From CAYNWK01 sp964400875 (GTDB lineage Bacteria > Chloroflexota > Anaerolineae > Anaerolineales > UBA4823), in NCBI GenBank assembly GCA_964400875.1, contig CAYNWK010000003.1:36890-100889 (forward strand): 64,000 bases of DNA. Direction: 5' to 3'. Under the pieces are notes generated by a model. The model did no database searches. It saw only the letters and a program-made list of their open reading frames with translations, and was not told the DNA's origin. Shown piece after piece: positions 1 through 8,571 of this stretch (positions within the stretch are counted from its first letter, which is position 1; every line of letters begins with the position of its first letter). The translations under genes and the position numbers were made by a program.

Positions 1-190
1 TCTGCACCTTGAATAACGCGTACAACGGGCACCAGCCCACTAAACCGGTCAGCAGGGGCACGAAACCGATGACCTTCAGGAACAATCCCCAGCCGCCGGG
101 CACGATCCCGGCAAAGCCCAGGTAGAGCAGCGCGATCCCGAGCACGATGCGGACGACACGATCCCAGCCGGCTTCATTAATGTAAGACAT
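1..190 (-). CDS. DUF2892 (YgaP-type) small membrane protein, 3' end cut by window
   Basis: The visible 63 residues begin MSYINEAGWDRVVRIVLG and hold two hydrophobic stretches with a glycine-rich turn (PGGWG), then VGWCPLYALF. This matches the DUF2892 family of small inner-membrane proteins, whose members typically start with a short polar segment followed by two helices and a CP/LY motif. The start is ATG at 190, preceded on the minus strand by AAGGAG. The function is unknown in the family; the domain also occurs next to rhodanese domains. The gene runs off the left edge, so the C-terminus is not seen. It is read away from zwf's 3' end on the same strand. Confidence 0.75.
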   Translation of the reverse strand, partial: MSYINEAGWDRVVRIVLGIALLYLGFAGIVPGGWGLFLKVIGFVPLLTGLVGWCPLYALFKVQ

Positions 191-274
191 GGTTTTTTTC
201 TCCTTAGCGTAGAAAAGGTAGGTTTATCCGTCTATACATTAGATGGGGAATCCACCAAAAGGTTACATCTGAAT

Positions 275-1795
275 TTAGTTATCCCCCTCATAGGCAGTCG
301 GCATCCAGTGGTATTTTTCCCGGGCGATCAGTTCTTCCGCTGCCTGGGGACCCCAGCTCCCAGCCGGATAATTAGGAAAGTCCGGCGCGGGCATGTCCTC
401 CCAGGCATTCAGGATGGGTTGGACGATGCTCCAGGCCAGCTCGATCTGGTCGGCGCGCATGAACAGGGTGGCGTCCCCTTGCATCACGTCCAGCAGCAAG
501 GTCTCATAGGCTTCCGGCGAGGCGGTCTGAAAGGCCTCATGATAGGTGAAGCGCAGGTCCACCGGGCTCAAGTGCATTTCTGGGCCGGGGAGTTTGGCCT
601 GGACGTGCAACAAGATGCCTTCATGGGGTTGGATGTTGATGGTCAGCCGGTTGTGTTCCCAATCTTGTGAAGCAGAAGCCGGGAAGGCGCGGTGCGGCAC
701 GGGCCGGAACTGGATGCTCACTTCGGAAAGGCGGGTGGGCAGGCGTTTGCCGGTGCGCAGGTAAAAAGGCACGCCCTGCCAGCGCCAGTTGTCGATGAAT
801 AATTTGATCGCCGTGAAGGTCTCGGTGTTCGAATCCGCGGCCACATCGGTCTCTTTACGGTAAGCGGGGACCTGCTCACCGTCCACTTCGCCGCTGCCGT
901 ACTGGCCGCGCACGGCAAACTTCGAAACCTGGTCAGTTGGGATAGGGCGGATGGCGCGCAACATATCGGACTTCTTATCGCGAATCTCTTCATCTTTAAA
1001 GGAAACCGGAGGCTCCATGGTCACCAGGCTGAGCACCTGCAGAAGGTGGTTCTGCACCATGTCGCGCAGCGCACCGGCGTCTTCGTAGTAGGCCCCACGA
1101 TGCCCGATCCCATCTTCTTCTGCCACGGTGATCTGGACGTTTTCAATGTAGCGCCGGTCCCAAATGGGCTCGAACAGCGCGTTAGCGAACCGAAACGCCA
1201 GGATGTTCTGCACGGTCTCTTTACCCAGGTAGTGATCGATACGGAAGATCTGGGTTTCTTCAAAAGCCGTCCTTACCATCTGGTTCAGCTGGCAGGCTGA
1301 TTCCAGGTCGTGGCCGAAGGGCTTCTCCAGCACGAGGCGGGCCCGTTCCCGGTCGTGGGCCAGGCCGCACCGATCCAATTGCTGCACGATGATCTCGACC
1401 AGCTGGGGTGGGGTCGCCTGGTAGAAGACCCGGTCAGCCTGCACCCCCCAGGTTTTATCCAGTTCGTCCAGCCGTTCTTTCAACCGTGCAAAGGCCTGGG
1501 CGTCCCCGAAATCCGCGGGAGCATATTCCAGCTGGCTTGAGAATATCTCCCAGTCCTCGTCGGAGGGCGCCCCGCGCCGCGAGTTCTTGGCGACGCCATC
1601 ACGCAGGTATTCCCTGAACTCCTGCGCGGTCAGCTCGCGGCGATCCATCCCGATGATGGCGAAGTTCCCGGGCAGCCAGTTGTCCAGGCACAGGTTGTAC
1701 ATGGCCGGGACCAGCTTGCGCCAGGCCAGATCTCCGCCTGCCCCGAAGATCACCATCACGGTTGAACCGGGGCGGTTTTCTTTGTGTGGGCTCAT
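275..1795 (-). CDS. zwf: glucose-6-phosphate 1-dehydrogenase
   Basis: Cytoplasmic enzyme that oxidises glucose 6-phosphate to 6-phosphogluconolactone with NAD(P)+, the first step of the oxidative pentose phosphate pathway. The 506 residues match the usual length. The nucleotide-binding GAGGDLA is at residues 18-24 (the family GASGDLA), EKPFG is at 157-161, and the substrate/catalytic RIDHYLGKE is at 185-193. The ATG overlaps the gnd stop codon as ATGA, so it is translationally coupled. It is the last gene of a tal-gnd-zwf operon on the minus strand. No 6-phosphogluconolactonase (pgl) or opcA is seen nearby. Confidence 0.97.
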   Translation of the reverse strand: MSPHKENRPGSTVMVIFGAGGDLAWRKLVPAMYNLCLDNWLPGNFAIIGMDRRELTAQEFREYLRDGVAKNSRRGAPSDEDWEIFSSQLEYAPADFGDAQAFARLKERLDELDKTWGVQADRVFYQATPPQLVEIIVQQLDRCGLAHDRERARLVLEKPFGHDLESACQLNQMVRTAFEETQIFRIDHYLGKETVQNILAFRFANALFEPIWDRRYIENVQITVAEEDGIGHRGAYYEDAGALRDMVQNHLLQVLSLVTMEPPVSFKDEEIRDKKSDMLRAIRPIPTDQVSKFAVRGQYGSGEVDGEQVPAYRKETDVAADSNTETFTAIKLFIDNWRWQGVPFYLRTGKRLPTRLSEVSIQFRPVPHRAFPASASQDWEHNRLTINIQPHEGILLHVQAKLPGPEMHLSPVDLRFTYHEAFQTASPEAYETLLLDVMQGDATLFMRADQIELAWSIVQPILNAWEDMPAPDFPNYPAGSWGPQAAEELIAREKYHWMPTAYEGDN

Positions 1796-3213
1796 GAGTC
1801 AGTCGCCTGCCATTCCGTATGGAATTTGCCTTTTTCGTCGATGCGCTCGTAAGTGTGCGCGCCGAAATAGTCGCGCTGGGCCTGGATCAAATTGGCCGGC
1901 AGCCAGTCGCTCCGCAAGGCGTCGAAATAGCTCAAGGCTGCCATCATCCCGGGCATGGGGATGCCCAGTTCGGCGGCAGTGCGGACCACCGCCCTCAGGT
2001 TGGTCTGGCGCTCTTTAACCGCCTGCCCCAGGTTCTCATCAAGCAGCAGGTTGGGCAAGTCGGGTTGAGCCTGGTAGGCGGCGCGAATCTCCTCCAGCAG
2101 GTCGGCCCGGATAATGCAGCCGCCCCGCCAGATACGGGCGACGGTCTCCAGGTCCAGGTGATACTCTTTTTCCGCGGAAGCGGTGTGCAGCTGGGCCATG
2201 CCTTGCGTATAGGTTAAGATCATGGCAGCGTAAAGCGCTTCCCGCAGCTGCTCCAGGAAAGCTGTCCGATCGCCCTGATAAAGGCCGTAATCTCCGCCCA
2301 AGGCACGATTTACGGCTGCCCGTTGATCTTCAAATGAAGATAGATTGCGCATTGTCACGGCCAGGTCGATGTTCGGAACCGGCACCTGCAGATCCATGGC
2401 GTCCTGGGCAGTCCACCTGCCGGTCCCTTTCTGACGGGCTACATCTTCGATCACGTCGATCAGCCGCCTGGCGGACTTCTCGTCGGGTTCGCAGAAGATG
2501 TCTGTTGTAATCTCGATCAGGTAGCTGCTCAGCTCCCCTTCGTTCCAATGCGAGAAAACCGCGTGCAGGCGGTCATCATCCATGCCCAGGGCGCGCTTCA
2601 TCAGGTGGTAGCTCTCGGCGATCAACTGCATGAAGCCGTATTCGATGCCGTTATGCACCATCTTGACGTAGTGTCCGGCGGAGCCTGGGCCCAGATAAGC
2701 CACGCAAGGCTCGCCGTTCACTTTGGCGGCGGCGGCTTCGAATATATTCTGCACCCGCTGGTAAGCCTCACGCGGGCCGCCCGGCATCATGCTGGGGCCG
2801 CGCCGCGCCCCTTCTTCGCCGCCGGAGATGCCCACGCCCAGGTAGTCGATCCCGCGGTCTTTCAACATACCGGCGCGCAGCTCGGTGTCTGGGTAATGGG
2901 AGTTGCCCCCGTCGATGATCAGGTCGCCCCGCTCGAGATAAGGCAGCAGGTTGTTAATTACCGAATCGACCGGGGGGCCGGCCGGCACCAGCATCATCAC
3001 CGCACGCGGCCTGCGCAGCGCGGCGATGAAAGCTTCCAGGTTTTTTGCTGCGAACATGCGCTGCTCCCCGGAGGCTTCATTCAGCGCCTGGACTTTACTC
3101 GCATCCAGGTCATAGCCGGCTAAGGCGAAACCTTTCTCGGCCATGTTGAGCAGCAGGTTGCGGCCCATAACCCCCAGGCCGACCATGCCGAGATCATATC
3201 CTTCGTCTGTCAT
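1792..3213 (-). CDS. gnd: 6-phosphogluconate dehydrogenase, decarboxylating
   Basis: Converts 6-phosphogluconate to ribulose 5-phosphate and CO2, producing NADPH. The start is the ATG at 3213 (MTDEGYDLGMVGLGVMG), not an earlier in-frame codon, because AAGAAGG lies just upstream and the Rossmann motif GLGVMG is then at residues 12-17. The product is 473 aa, the normal length of the dimeric long form. Other signatures are GGNSHYPDT, the GISGGEEGARRGPSMMPGG stretch and VKMVHNGIEY with the catalytic Lys. It sits between tal (111-nt gap) and zwf (4-nt overlap) in a pentose phosphate operon. Confidence 0.97.
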   Translation of the reverse strand: MTDEGYDLGMVGLGVMGRNLLLNMAEKGFALAGYDLDASKVQALNEASGEQRMFAAKNLEAFIAALRRPRAVMMLVPAGPPVDSVINNLLPYLERGDLIIDGGNSHYPDTELRAGMLKDRGIDYLGVGISGGEEGARRGPSMMPGGPREAYQRVQNIFEAAAAKVNGEPCVAYLGPGSAGHYVKMVHNGIEYGFMQLIAESYHLMKRALGMDDDRLHAVFSHWNEGELSSYLIEITTDIFCEPDEKSARRLIDVIEDVARQKGTGRWTAQDAMDLQVPVPNIDLAVTMRNLSSFEDQRAAVNRALGGDYGLYQGDRTAFLEQLREALYAAMILTYTQGMAQLHTASAEKEYHLDLETVARIWRGGCIIRADLLEEIRAAYQAQPDLPNLLLDENLGQAVKERQTNLRAVVRTAAELGIPMPGMMAALSYFDALRSDWLPANLIQAQRDYFGAHTYERIDEKGKFHTEWQATDS

Positions 3214-3324
3214 TGATGATTGCCTTCTTTCGATGGTTTCAGGTGTTAGGGTTCGCGGGGAAAGTAGGGTTGTTGGTGGGGCCAACAACCTCATACATCC
3301 CCAGGTCGTCAAATCTTAGGATTT

Positions 3325-4476
3325 TTAATCTGTTGAGGCGGTATCCGGCGTCCGCGCAGGCGCTTCCGCGCGCATCTTCTCTAGCAGTTCCAGCAGCTGA
3401 TCGTAGGCTTTGGAGAACTTCTCCACGCCCTCTTTCTCAAGCTGGGCGGTGACTTCGTTGATCTCGATGCCCACCTCGCCCAGCAGATTCATGAACTCGC
3501 GCGCCTGCGCGACGTTCTCGTCGATCCGGCGGGCAGGGTTGCCGTGGTCGCGGAATGCGTCCAGGGTCTCCGGCGGGGCGGTGTTGACCGTGTCTGGACC
3601 GATCAACGCCTCGACGTACTTCACGTCGCTGTAATCCGGGTTCTTGGTGCTGGTGCTGGCCCACAGCAAGCGCTGGGTGCGGGCGCCCTTTTCGGATATG
3701 GATTGGAAGCGTTCGGCGGCGTAAATCTGCGTATAGATCTGGTAAGCCATCCTGGCGCTGGCGACTGCAATTTGCCCGTGCAGCCGTTCGGCGACCTCCG
3801 CCTTTTCGCCTTCTCCGGACATCATATCTTCGAGGAGCGGATCGACCAGCACGTCGATGCGGCTGAGGAAAAAGCTGGCGACGGAGTTGATCGAGTCGAT
3901 CGGCTCGCCTCTGCCGGCGCGGGTTTCCAGGCCTTTCTGGTAAGCATCCGCCACCGCCCGATAGCGGGGGAGACCGAACAGCAGGGTGACGTTCACGTTG
4001 ACGCCTTGCGCGGTGAGCTGCTCGATGGCGGCCAGCCCTTCCCGGGTCGCCGGCACCTTGATCATCACGTTAGGCCGGTCGAGTTTGCGCCAGAAGCGCT
4101 TGGCCTCTTCGATGGTGGCCGCGGTGTCGTATGCGATCAGGGGTGAGACCTCCAGGCTGACGAAGCCATGATCGCCCTCCGAGGCGTCATACAGCGGCCG
4201 GAACAGGTCGGCGGCGCGCTGCACGTCATCGATCGCCAGGGATTCGTAGATCTCGGCGGCGCTCAACCCCTTGGAGGCCAGGGTGTGGACGTCTTCGTCG
4301 TACTTATCCGAACCGCTAATCGCCTTATTCAAGATCGAGGGGTTGACGGTCACGCCGCGCAGGCCGTCCTGCTCGATCAACTGTTTCACTTCGCCGGAGT
4401 CGAGCATATCCCGGTCGATGTAATCCAACCAGATGCTTTGTCCGTAATCCTGTATCTTCAAAAGTGGGTTCTTCAT
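3325..4476 (-). CDS. tal: transaldolase
   Basis: Transfers a dihydroxyacetone unit between sugar phosphates in the non-oxidative pentose phosphate pathway. The 383 residues fit the longer bacterial/actinobacterial type. SIWLDYI (14-20) and GVTVNPSI (41-48) are family signatures, and the Schiff-base lysine is K140 in VMIKVPAT. It begins at ATG 4476 after an AGGAGGA ribosome site and is the first gene of the tal-gnd-zwf operon. It is not fused to phosphoglucose isomerase, as happens in some bacteria; a separate isomerase gene is at 17468-18529. Confidence 0.95.
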   Translation of the reverse strand: MKNPLLKIQDYGQSIWLDYIDRDMLDSGEVKQLIEQDGLRGVTVNPSILNKAISGSDKYDEDVHTLASKGLSAAEIYESLAIDDVQRAADLFRPLYDASEGDHGFVSLEVSPLIAYDTAATIEEAKRFWRKLDRPNVMIKVPATREGLAAIEQLTAQGVNVNVTLLFGLPRYRAVADAYQKGLETRAGRGEPIDSINSVASFFLSRIDVLVDPLLEDMMSGEGEKAEVAERLHGQIAVASARMAYQIYTQIYAAERFQSISEKGARTQRLLWASTSTKNPDYSDVKYVEALIGPDTVNTAPPETLDAFRDHGNPARRIDENVAQAREFMNLLGEVGIEINEVTAQLEKEGVEKFSKAYDQLLELLEKMRAEAPARTPDTASTD

Positions 4477-4508
4477 CAGTATCGTTCCTCCTGCTTATTA
4501 TTTAGTTG

Positions 4509-4593
4509 AGTTACGAAGTTATCTGGGAAAGCCGAGGTGTTTGGGCAGGTGAAACCCCCAACCCCCCTGCTTCCCTCAAGTGCGTATCTCCTA
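4509..4593 (+). repeat. dispersed palindromic element, copy A
   Basis: Left arm TTACGAAGTT then GGGAAAG; right arm CTTCCCTCAAGTGCGTA followed by TCTCCTA. The centre reads GGTGTTTGGG...AACCCCC. The arms match the other copies in this window (clearest at 5348-5440 and 51512-51605). It lies between the DUF488 stop and the tal start, both on the minus strand. Confidence 0.75.
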
Positions 4594-4646
4594 CTTTGAA
4601 TGTTTATGCAGTTACTTTGACCAGGCCGTCATTTCGTTTCTTACCA

Positions 4647-5018
4647 TCAGGCGCGCGCCGGTTGTCGCTGATCGAACTTCCTTTCCAGGAAAGCTTTCAA
4701 GGCCGCGGCGTTGTTATGCACCGGATCTTTGGCGCCGTACACCAGAGTTATGCTCCTTTCTTGAGCAGCCTGCAACAACGGCCGCCAGGCCTCAGGGTTG
4801 GCCTCCAATTCGGCGAAATAGCGCCGTTGGAACTCATCCCATTTCTCCGCTTCGTGCCCAAACCAGCTGCGCAGCTCGACGCTCGGCGCAACCTCCTTGA
4901 GCCACTCTACGACCTGGAGATCTTCTTTTTTGATCCCCCGAGGCCACAGACGGTCTACCAGGTAACGTTCGCCGTCTTCTTCCTCGGGGGAATCGTAGGC
5001 GCGGGCGATCTGGATCAT
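4647..5018 (-). CDS. DUF488 (YeaO-like) family protein
   Basis: Small cytoplasmic protein of the DUF488 family. The core reads MIQIARAYDSPEEEDGERYLVDRLWPRGIKKEDL, followed by a conserved W-LKEVAPS-LR-WFGHE-EKW region and a C-terminal YGAKD segment. RYLVDRLWPRG is the hallmark of the YeaO subgroup. The start chosen is ATG 5018, where family homology begins; an in-frame extension to 5108 is possible but looks non-family. No strong ribosome site precedes it. The biochemical role of the family is not established. Length (123 aa) is typical. Confidence 0.85.
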   Translation of the reverse strand: MIQIARAYDSPEEEDGERYLVDRLWPRGIKKEDLQVVEWLKEVAPSVELRSWFGHEAEKWDEFQRRYFAELEANPEAWRPLLQAAQERSITLVYGAKDPVHNNAAALKAFLERKFDQRQPARA

Positions 5019-5347
5019 GGTATGTTCATGCCGTTCACTCAATCCGGAGGGGAGTTGTTCTCGTTTCTGGAGAGCATGGTTGGCGTGCGCTTCGCAGGAA
5101 CCACACACAGATCCCTGTTAATATTTTAACGCCCGGCCGGATGGATTGCAATCGGGGATCTCCCTAACCAGGGGTAGGGAAACCCCTCCCCTGAAATTTT
5201 CGGAGCCCGATCTGAATTCAACCTGGTTGGTCAGATCGCGACAGGTTCGAACTTACAGTATTAGCATAATGCATTAAGGGGTCTGGTGTCCTTACCATGA
5301 ACGCAACAGGTCCTAAAGGAAACCTTAACGACGACACCTTTCAGCTT

Positions 5348-5440
5348 TAGGAATTACGCAGTCCTCCGAGAAAGTGGGGGTGTTTGGGCGGGCGAGGCCG
5401 CCCAAACACCCCCTTTCTTCCCTCAAGTGCGTATGTCTTA
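5348..5440 (+). repeat. dispersed palindromic element, copy B
   Basis: Reads TAGGAATTACGCAGTCC at the left end and CCTCAAGTGCGTATGTCTTA at the right. The centre is a stem of about 15 bp, GGGTGTTTGGGCGG paired with CCGCCCAAACACCC. It is the best-formed copy and lies just 3' of gap, next to its terminator. Confidence 0.85.
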
Positions 5441-5446
5441 GAATAA

Positions 5447-5486
5447 TAAAAACGCCCGGGCGGTTATCTGCCCAGGCGTTTTTTCG
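5447..5486 (-). terminator. intrinsic terminator of gap
   Basis: Stem AACGCC-GGGC / GCCC-GGCGTT (5451-5480) with one internal mismatch, followed on the minus strand by TTTTTATTATTC. The plus strand also ends in a T-run (TTTTTTCG), so it could act in both directions. Confidence 0.85.
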
Positions 5487-5505
5487 TTTTCGTACAAATG
5501 AAATG

Positions 5506-6504
5506 CTAGAGTTCTTTAGCGATGCTGACGGCCTCGCGGACCAATTGGTTGGTGTAGCCCCATTCGTTATCGTACCAGCTCATCACCTTGACCAGGTCCC
5601 CATCCACTACCTGGGTCATACCCAGGTCAACGATGGAAGCGTGCGGGTCTTTGATGACGTCCGAAGAGACCAGTTCTTCATCGCTTGCCTTCAGGATGCC
5701 CTTGTAGCGCCCGGTTTGAGCTTCCTCGCGGAAGACGTTATTGATCTCCTCCACGCTGGTCTTCTTTTCCAGCACGAAGACCAGGTCGGCGATGGAGCCT
5801 ACCGGGATGGGCCCGCGGACGGCGACGCCGTCGAAGCGGCCCTTCAGCTGCGGCAGCGCCTTGGTCGTGGCGATAGCCGCGCCGGTCGTAGTCGGCACAA
5901 AGTTGGCCGCACCGGCCCGCCCGCGGCGCCACTTCTTGCTGGGAGAGTCGACGATTGCCTGGGAGGTGGTGTACGCGTGGATGGTGGTCATCACCGCCTT
6001 GCTCACGCCGAACCGCCGGTCCAGGATCTCGACCACCGGGGTGATGCAGTTGGTGGTGCAGCTGGCGCAGGAGATGATCGTCGGATCTCCTTCGGGGCGG
6101 TTCACGCCGTGGACCACGGTTTCCACGTCATCGCTTTTCGCCGGGGCGGAAAGCAGCACGTATTTCGCGCCGGCCTGGATGTGCTTCTTCAGGTCCTCGC
6201 GCTTGGTGAACACGCCCGTGCACTCCAGCACGATGTCGACCCCCAGGTCGCCCCAGGGCAGCTGGGCCGGATCGCGTTCGCTCGTAAATTTGTATGCTTT
6301 CCCGTCGATCACCAGGCTTTGATCCCCGGCTTCGACGGATTTCTCGTACCTGCCGTAGACGGTATCGTATTTGAGCAGGTAGGCCAGGTTGTCCAAAGGA
6401 ACGATATCGTTGACCGCCACCAGTTCGAGTTCCGGGGTCTCCAAGATGACCTTCAGCGCGGCGCGCCCGATGCGCCCCAGGCCGTTGATTGCGACTTTTG
6501 CCAT
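5506..6504 (-). CDS. gap: glyceraldehyde-3-phosphate dehydrogenase, type I
   Basis: Phosphorylating GAPDH of glycolysis: glyceraldehyde 3-phosphate to 1,3-bisphosphoglycerate. It is 332 aa, full length. INGLGRIGR is the NAD site (residues 6-14), with the adenine-ribose Asp at VND (D33). The catalytic motif SCASCTTNC has C149, and H176 lies in TTIHAYTT. WYDNEWGY is near the C-terminus. The start ATG 6504 follows GGAGAACGG. Downstream is a clear terminator at 5447-5486, so it is probably monocistronic. A TATAAT on the minus strand at 6602-6597 may be its -10 box, but no good -35 was found. Confidence 0.98.
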   Translation of the reverse strand: MAKVAINGLGRIGRAALKVILETPELELVAVNDIVPLDNLAYLLKYDTVYGRYEKSVEAGDQSLVIDGKAYKFTSERDPAQLPWGDLGVDIVLECTGVFTKREDLKKHIQAGAKYVLLSAPAKSDDVETVVHGVNRPEGDPTIISCASCTTNCITPVVEILDRRFGVSKAVMTTIHAYTTSQAIVDSPSKKWRRGRAGAANFVPTTTGAAIATTKALPQLKGRFDGVAVRGPIPVGSIADLVFVLEKKTSVEEINNVFREEAQTGRYKGILKASDEELVSSDVIKDPHASIVDLGMTQVVDGDLVKVMSWYDNEWGYTNQLVREAVSIAKEL

Positions 6505-6701
6505 TTCCGTTCTCCTTTCCTATTGGAAATTGATGGATTGATTTTAGCTTCCTTACGCCCTCAAGCGCGCAGGAATCCCCCAGTTCTTGCAGCTCTATTA
6601 TACCTTCTGCTTGTGAGGTGGAACGGATTACTGGCAAGGCAAAGCTATTTTGCCCTGGATGTCAAGCGCAGTCCTATCGGAGGCGTTTTTGGATCGCCCT
6701 G

Positions 6702-7925
6702 TCAGGCCACCCAGTACCAGTTGGCGAACAGGGCTGTAAACAGCCCCAGCCCCAGCGAAAACAGCACGTAGATCGACCACTCCACCCGTGGGTTTTCACC
6801 CCACTGCGCCAGCAGGGCGAAAGCCGGGAACAGCACCCACACGTAGCGCCGCTGGCTCATCAGCAGGCCGGAACTGAAGGGCACCAGCGCGCCGAGCAAG
6901 ACGAAAACTCCTTCGCTCCAACGATGCTGGACGAGCAAAATGACCCCCAGGGCTACAAAGGAAAGCACGAAGAGCAGGTCGATCCAATCGTTCACCGGCA
7001 GCCTGCCGGCCTGCAGGGCGGCGATCCAGCCGCCCGCTGGACGCTGAAACAAAGCTCCAATTGTCGCCCAGGGCGTGCTTGGAGCGCGCTCCCAGGCTGC
7101 AGAGGCGTGCACGAAGGCCAGCGGGTCGCCGAAGATGCGCTGCTGGTAAAGCATAAAAGCTCCGGTGCCCAGGGGGACAGCAAGGGGCGCCAGGAGCGCG
7201 GCCCACGTGGGACGGTCCCCCGGCGCACGGCTCCGCCGTTGGCTCCACCATTCGACCAGCAAGAGCGGCGCGATCAGTAAGCCCATTAAACGACTTAACG
7301 CGCCGAGCACGCCCAGCAGACCGGCGCTTTCCCAATAGCCCTTGCGGAAGAGATACAGCGCGCCGATGGCTGTTAACAAAAACAGGGATTCGCTGTAGAT
7401 CGCCGAGCCGAAGAAGGAGGTCGGAAAGATCAGCAGAAACCAGACCGCCCGTGAGGCGATCTGCGCCCCCCAACTATCAGCAACCAGCTTGAAGAAGAGC
7501 ACTGCCGCGCCCCACAGCGCCAGGTTAGTGACGATCAGGCCGGCGAGCAGCGCATCTCCGGTCAGGAATTTGACCGCCCGGATCAGCAAGGGCAGCAAGG
7601 GAAAGAAGGCCACGGAGGGCAGTTCGACGCCCCGGTAAAAGTAGCCTTCCTCGGCAATGCTGAGGTAGAAGCCGGTGTCCCAGCGGCTGCCGAACACGTC
7701 CAAGACCACGTTTTCAGGGCGCAGGTGATAGGGCGGTATGCTGGAATCGACCAGCAGCGGTTCGGCGATCAGAGCGATCAACGCGATCCCCAGGCGGGTG
7801 ATGATAAAAGCCAGCGTAGGAGTCCATAACCAGAGGAGAGCGCGATTTCGCGCTCTCCTCTCACCGGGTTGACCCCCAGCGTGCGCTTCAACCGGATCTG
7901 CCGGAGGCAATTTTGAGTCGCTCAC
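6702..7925 (-). CDS. PIG-V/Gpi18-like membrane mannosyltransferase (GT-C)
   Basis: Integral membrane glycosyltransferase of the GT-C fold. The 407 residues contain about nine hydrophobic helices. After the first helix there is a loop DVFGSRWDTGFYLSIAEEGY, the D...RWD..FYL..A..GY motif typical of Gpi18/PIG-V type mannosyltransferases, which use polyprenyl-phosphate sugars on the outer face of the membrane. Family members in bacteria are mostly uncharacterised. A coding-region hairpin (7833-7861) lies near the 5' end. It is followed upstream, on the same strand, by a secreted protein and a DUF2723 glycosyltransferase, suggesting surface glycan or glycoprotein assembly. Confidence 0.75.
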   Translation of the reverse strand: MSDSKLPPADPVEAHAGGQPGERRARNRALLWLWTPTLAFIITRLGIALIALIAEPLLVDSSIPPYHLRPENVVLDVFGSRWDTGFYLSIAEEGYFYRGVELPSVAFFPLLPLLIRAVKFLTGDALLAGLIVTNLALWGAAVLFFKLVADSWGAQIASRAVWFLLIFPTSFFGSAIYSESLFLLTAIGALYLFRKGYWESAGLLGVLGALSRLMGLLIAPLLLVEWWSQRRSRAPGDRPTWAALLAPLAVPLGTGAFMLYQQRIFGDPLAFVHASAAWERAPSTPWATIGALFQRPAGGWIAALQAGRLPVNDWIDLLFVLSFVALGVILLVQHRWSEGVFVLLGALVPFSSGLLMSQRRYVWVLFPAFALLAQWGENPRVEWSIYVLFSLGLGLFTALFANWYWVA

Positions 7926-7964
7926 CTTCCTCCTTTTGGGAGGGCTTTCGGAGCCCGGAACATC

Positions 7965-8444
7965 TTATGGGTTGTGGGCGAGGATGGGCATATAGTACAA
8001 GATGGAAAGCGCGCTATTTGCCGGCAGCGCGAAGACCGTAACATCGTCTTCTTTCGGCCGGTTGGGTGCATCCGCAGCCAGCCGGAAACTGACGGTTGCG
8101 CTGTCGCCCGCAGTGACGGTCACGAAGTAGTAACCCTCTTGCGCGCCGCTCGAGTCGATCACGAAGATCAGCTCGCCGTTCGAATCCGTGTTCACGCTGC
8201 CCAGATTTTGCCCGTTGACCTCGATTGTAGCCGTTGAATTGGGGGTGAATCCCTGGCCTGTGATGGTAAAGAAGCTGCCCGGCTGCCCGGTATGGTAATT
8301 CACCTGGAGCTCAACGGGGACGTAGGCGTTGGCATACTGCTGCCAGCTGTAGCCCTGCGCCGGCAAGCCTACGAAGGGGATCAGGGCTGCGCCGGAGACA
8401 AAGATCAACAGGGCGATCAAAATGCGGGGTAAACTTTTTTTCAT
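7965..8444 (-). CDS. secreted TIG/IPT-like domain protein
   Basis: 159-aa protein starting at ATG 8444, which has an excellent AAGGAGG 7-10 nt upstream; an in-frame extension to 8498 lacks this. The N-terminus MKKSLPRILIALLIFVSGAALIPF is a signal peptide or anchor. The body reads as one beta-sandwich of TIG/IPT type (GSFFTITGQGFTPNSTATIEVNGQNLG...SNGELIFVIDSSGAQEGYYFVTVTAGDSATVSFRL), ending in a hydrophobic IPT-like tail. Function unknown; likely exported. It sits between two membrane glycosyltransferases, so it could be a substrate or partner, which is inference only. Confidence 0.7.
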   Translation of the reverse strand: MKKSLPRILIALLIFVSGAALIPFVGLPAQGYSWQQYANAYVPVELQVNYHTGQPGSFFTITGQGFTPNSTATIEVNGQNLGSVNTDSNGELIFVIDSSGAQEGYYFVTVTAGDSATVSFRLAADAPNRPKEDDVTVFALPANSALSILYYMPILAHNP

Positions 8445-8500
8445 GGGTCGTACCTCCTTGTTTTGAAACTTCTGGTTATCTTGGAACTTGAACAGCAAGT

Positions 8501-8547
8501 GGGAGTTTAGGGGCCTCCGGGTGGGTCACACGCCTACCCGAACTCCC
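8501..8547. repeat. intergenic hairpin, probably a degenerate copy of the palindrome family
   Basis: GGGAGTT (8501-8507) pairs with AACTCCC (8541-8547), and the inner GGGTGGG pairs with CCTACCC. Just after it comes TTACGCAAGTG, which resembles the arm of the dispersed family. It lies between DUF2723 (ending 8572) and the TIG-like gene. Confidence 0.45.
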
Positions 8548-8571
8548 TCGATACAATGGTTACGCAAGTGT

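Larger units (their letters stand above)
5019..5505. other. 487-bp intergenic region with a foldable 54-nt segment
   Basis: Gap between DUF488 and gap (both minus). It contains, from left, an imperfect hairpin around AGGGGTAGGGAAACCCCT (5170-5187), a segment at 5285-5338 bounded by GGTGTC and GACACC with an inner AGGT...ACCT pair, then repeat copy B and the gap terminator. No ORF with family resemblance was seen. The 5285-5338 fold is a candidate structured RNA or operator only. Confidence 0.4.

Noticed and set aside
3325..4476. Transaldolase-phosphoglucose isomerase fusion
   Set aside because: The gene ends at 383 aa with no isomerase domain; an isomerase of a different family is encoded at 17468-18529.
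5200..5260. Possible tRNA: GGTTCGAAC-like T-loop near a D-loop-like TGGTTGGTCAG
   Set aside because: The T-stem bases do not pair, and no acceptor stem or anticodon arm can be drawn on either strand.
5374..6771. Long plus-strand ORF of 465 codons opposite gap
   Set aside because: It lies almost entirely over the antisense of gap, has no family resemblance, and gap is unmistakable with all its catalytic motifs. High GC makes such antisense frames common.
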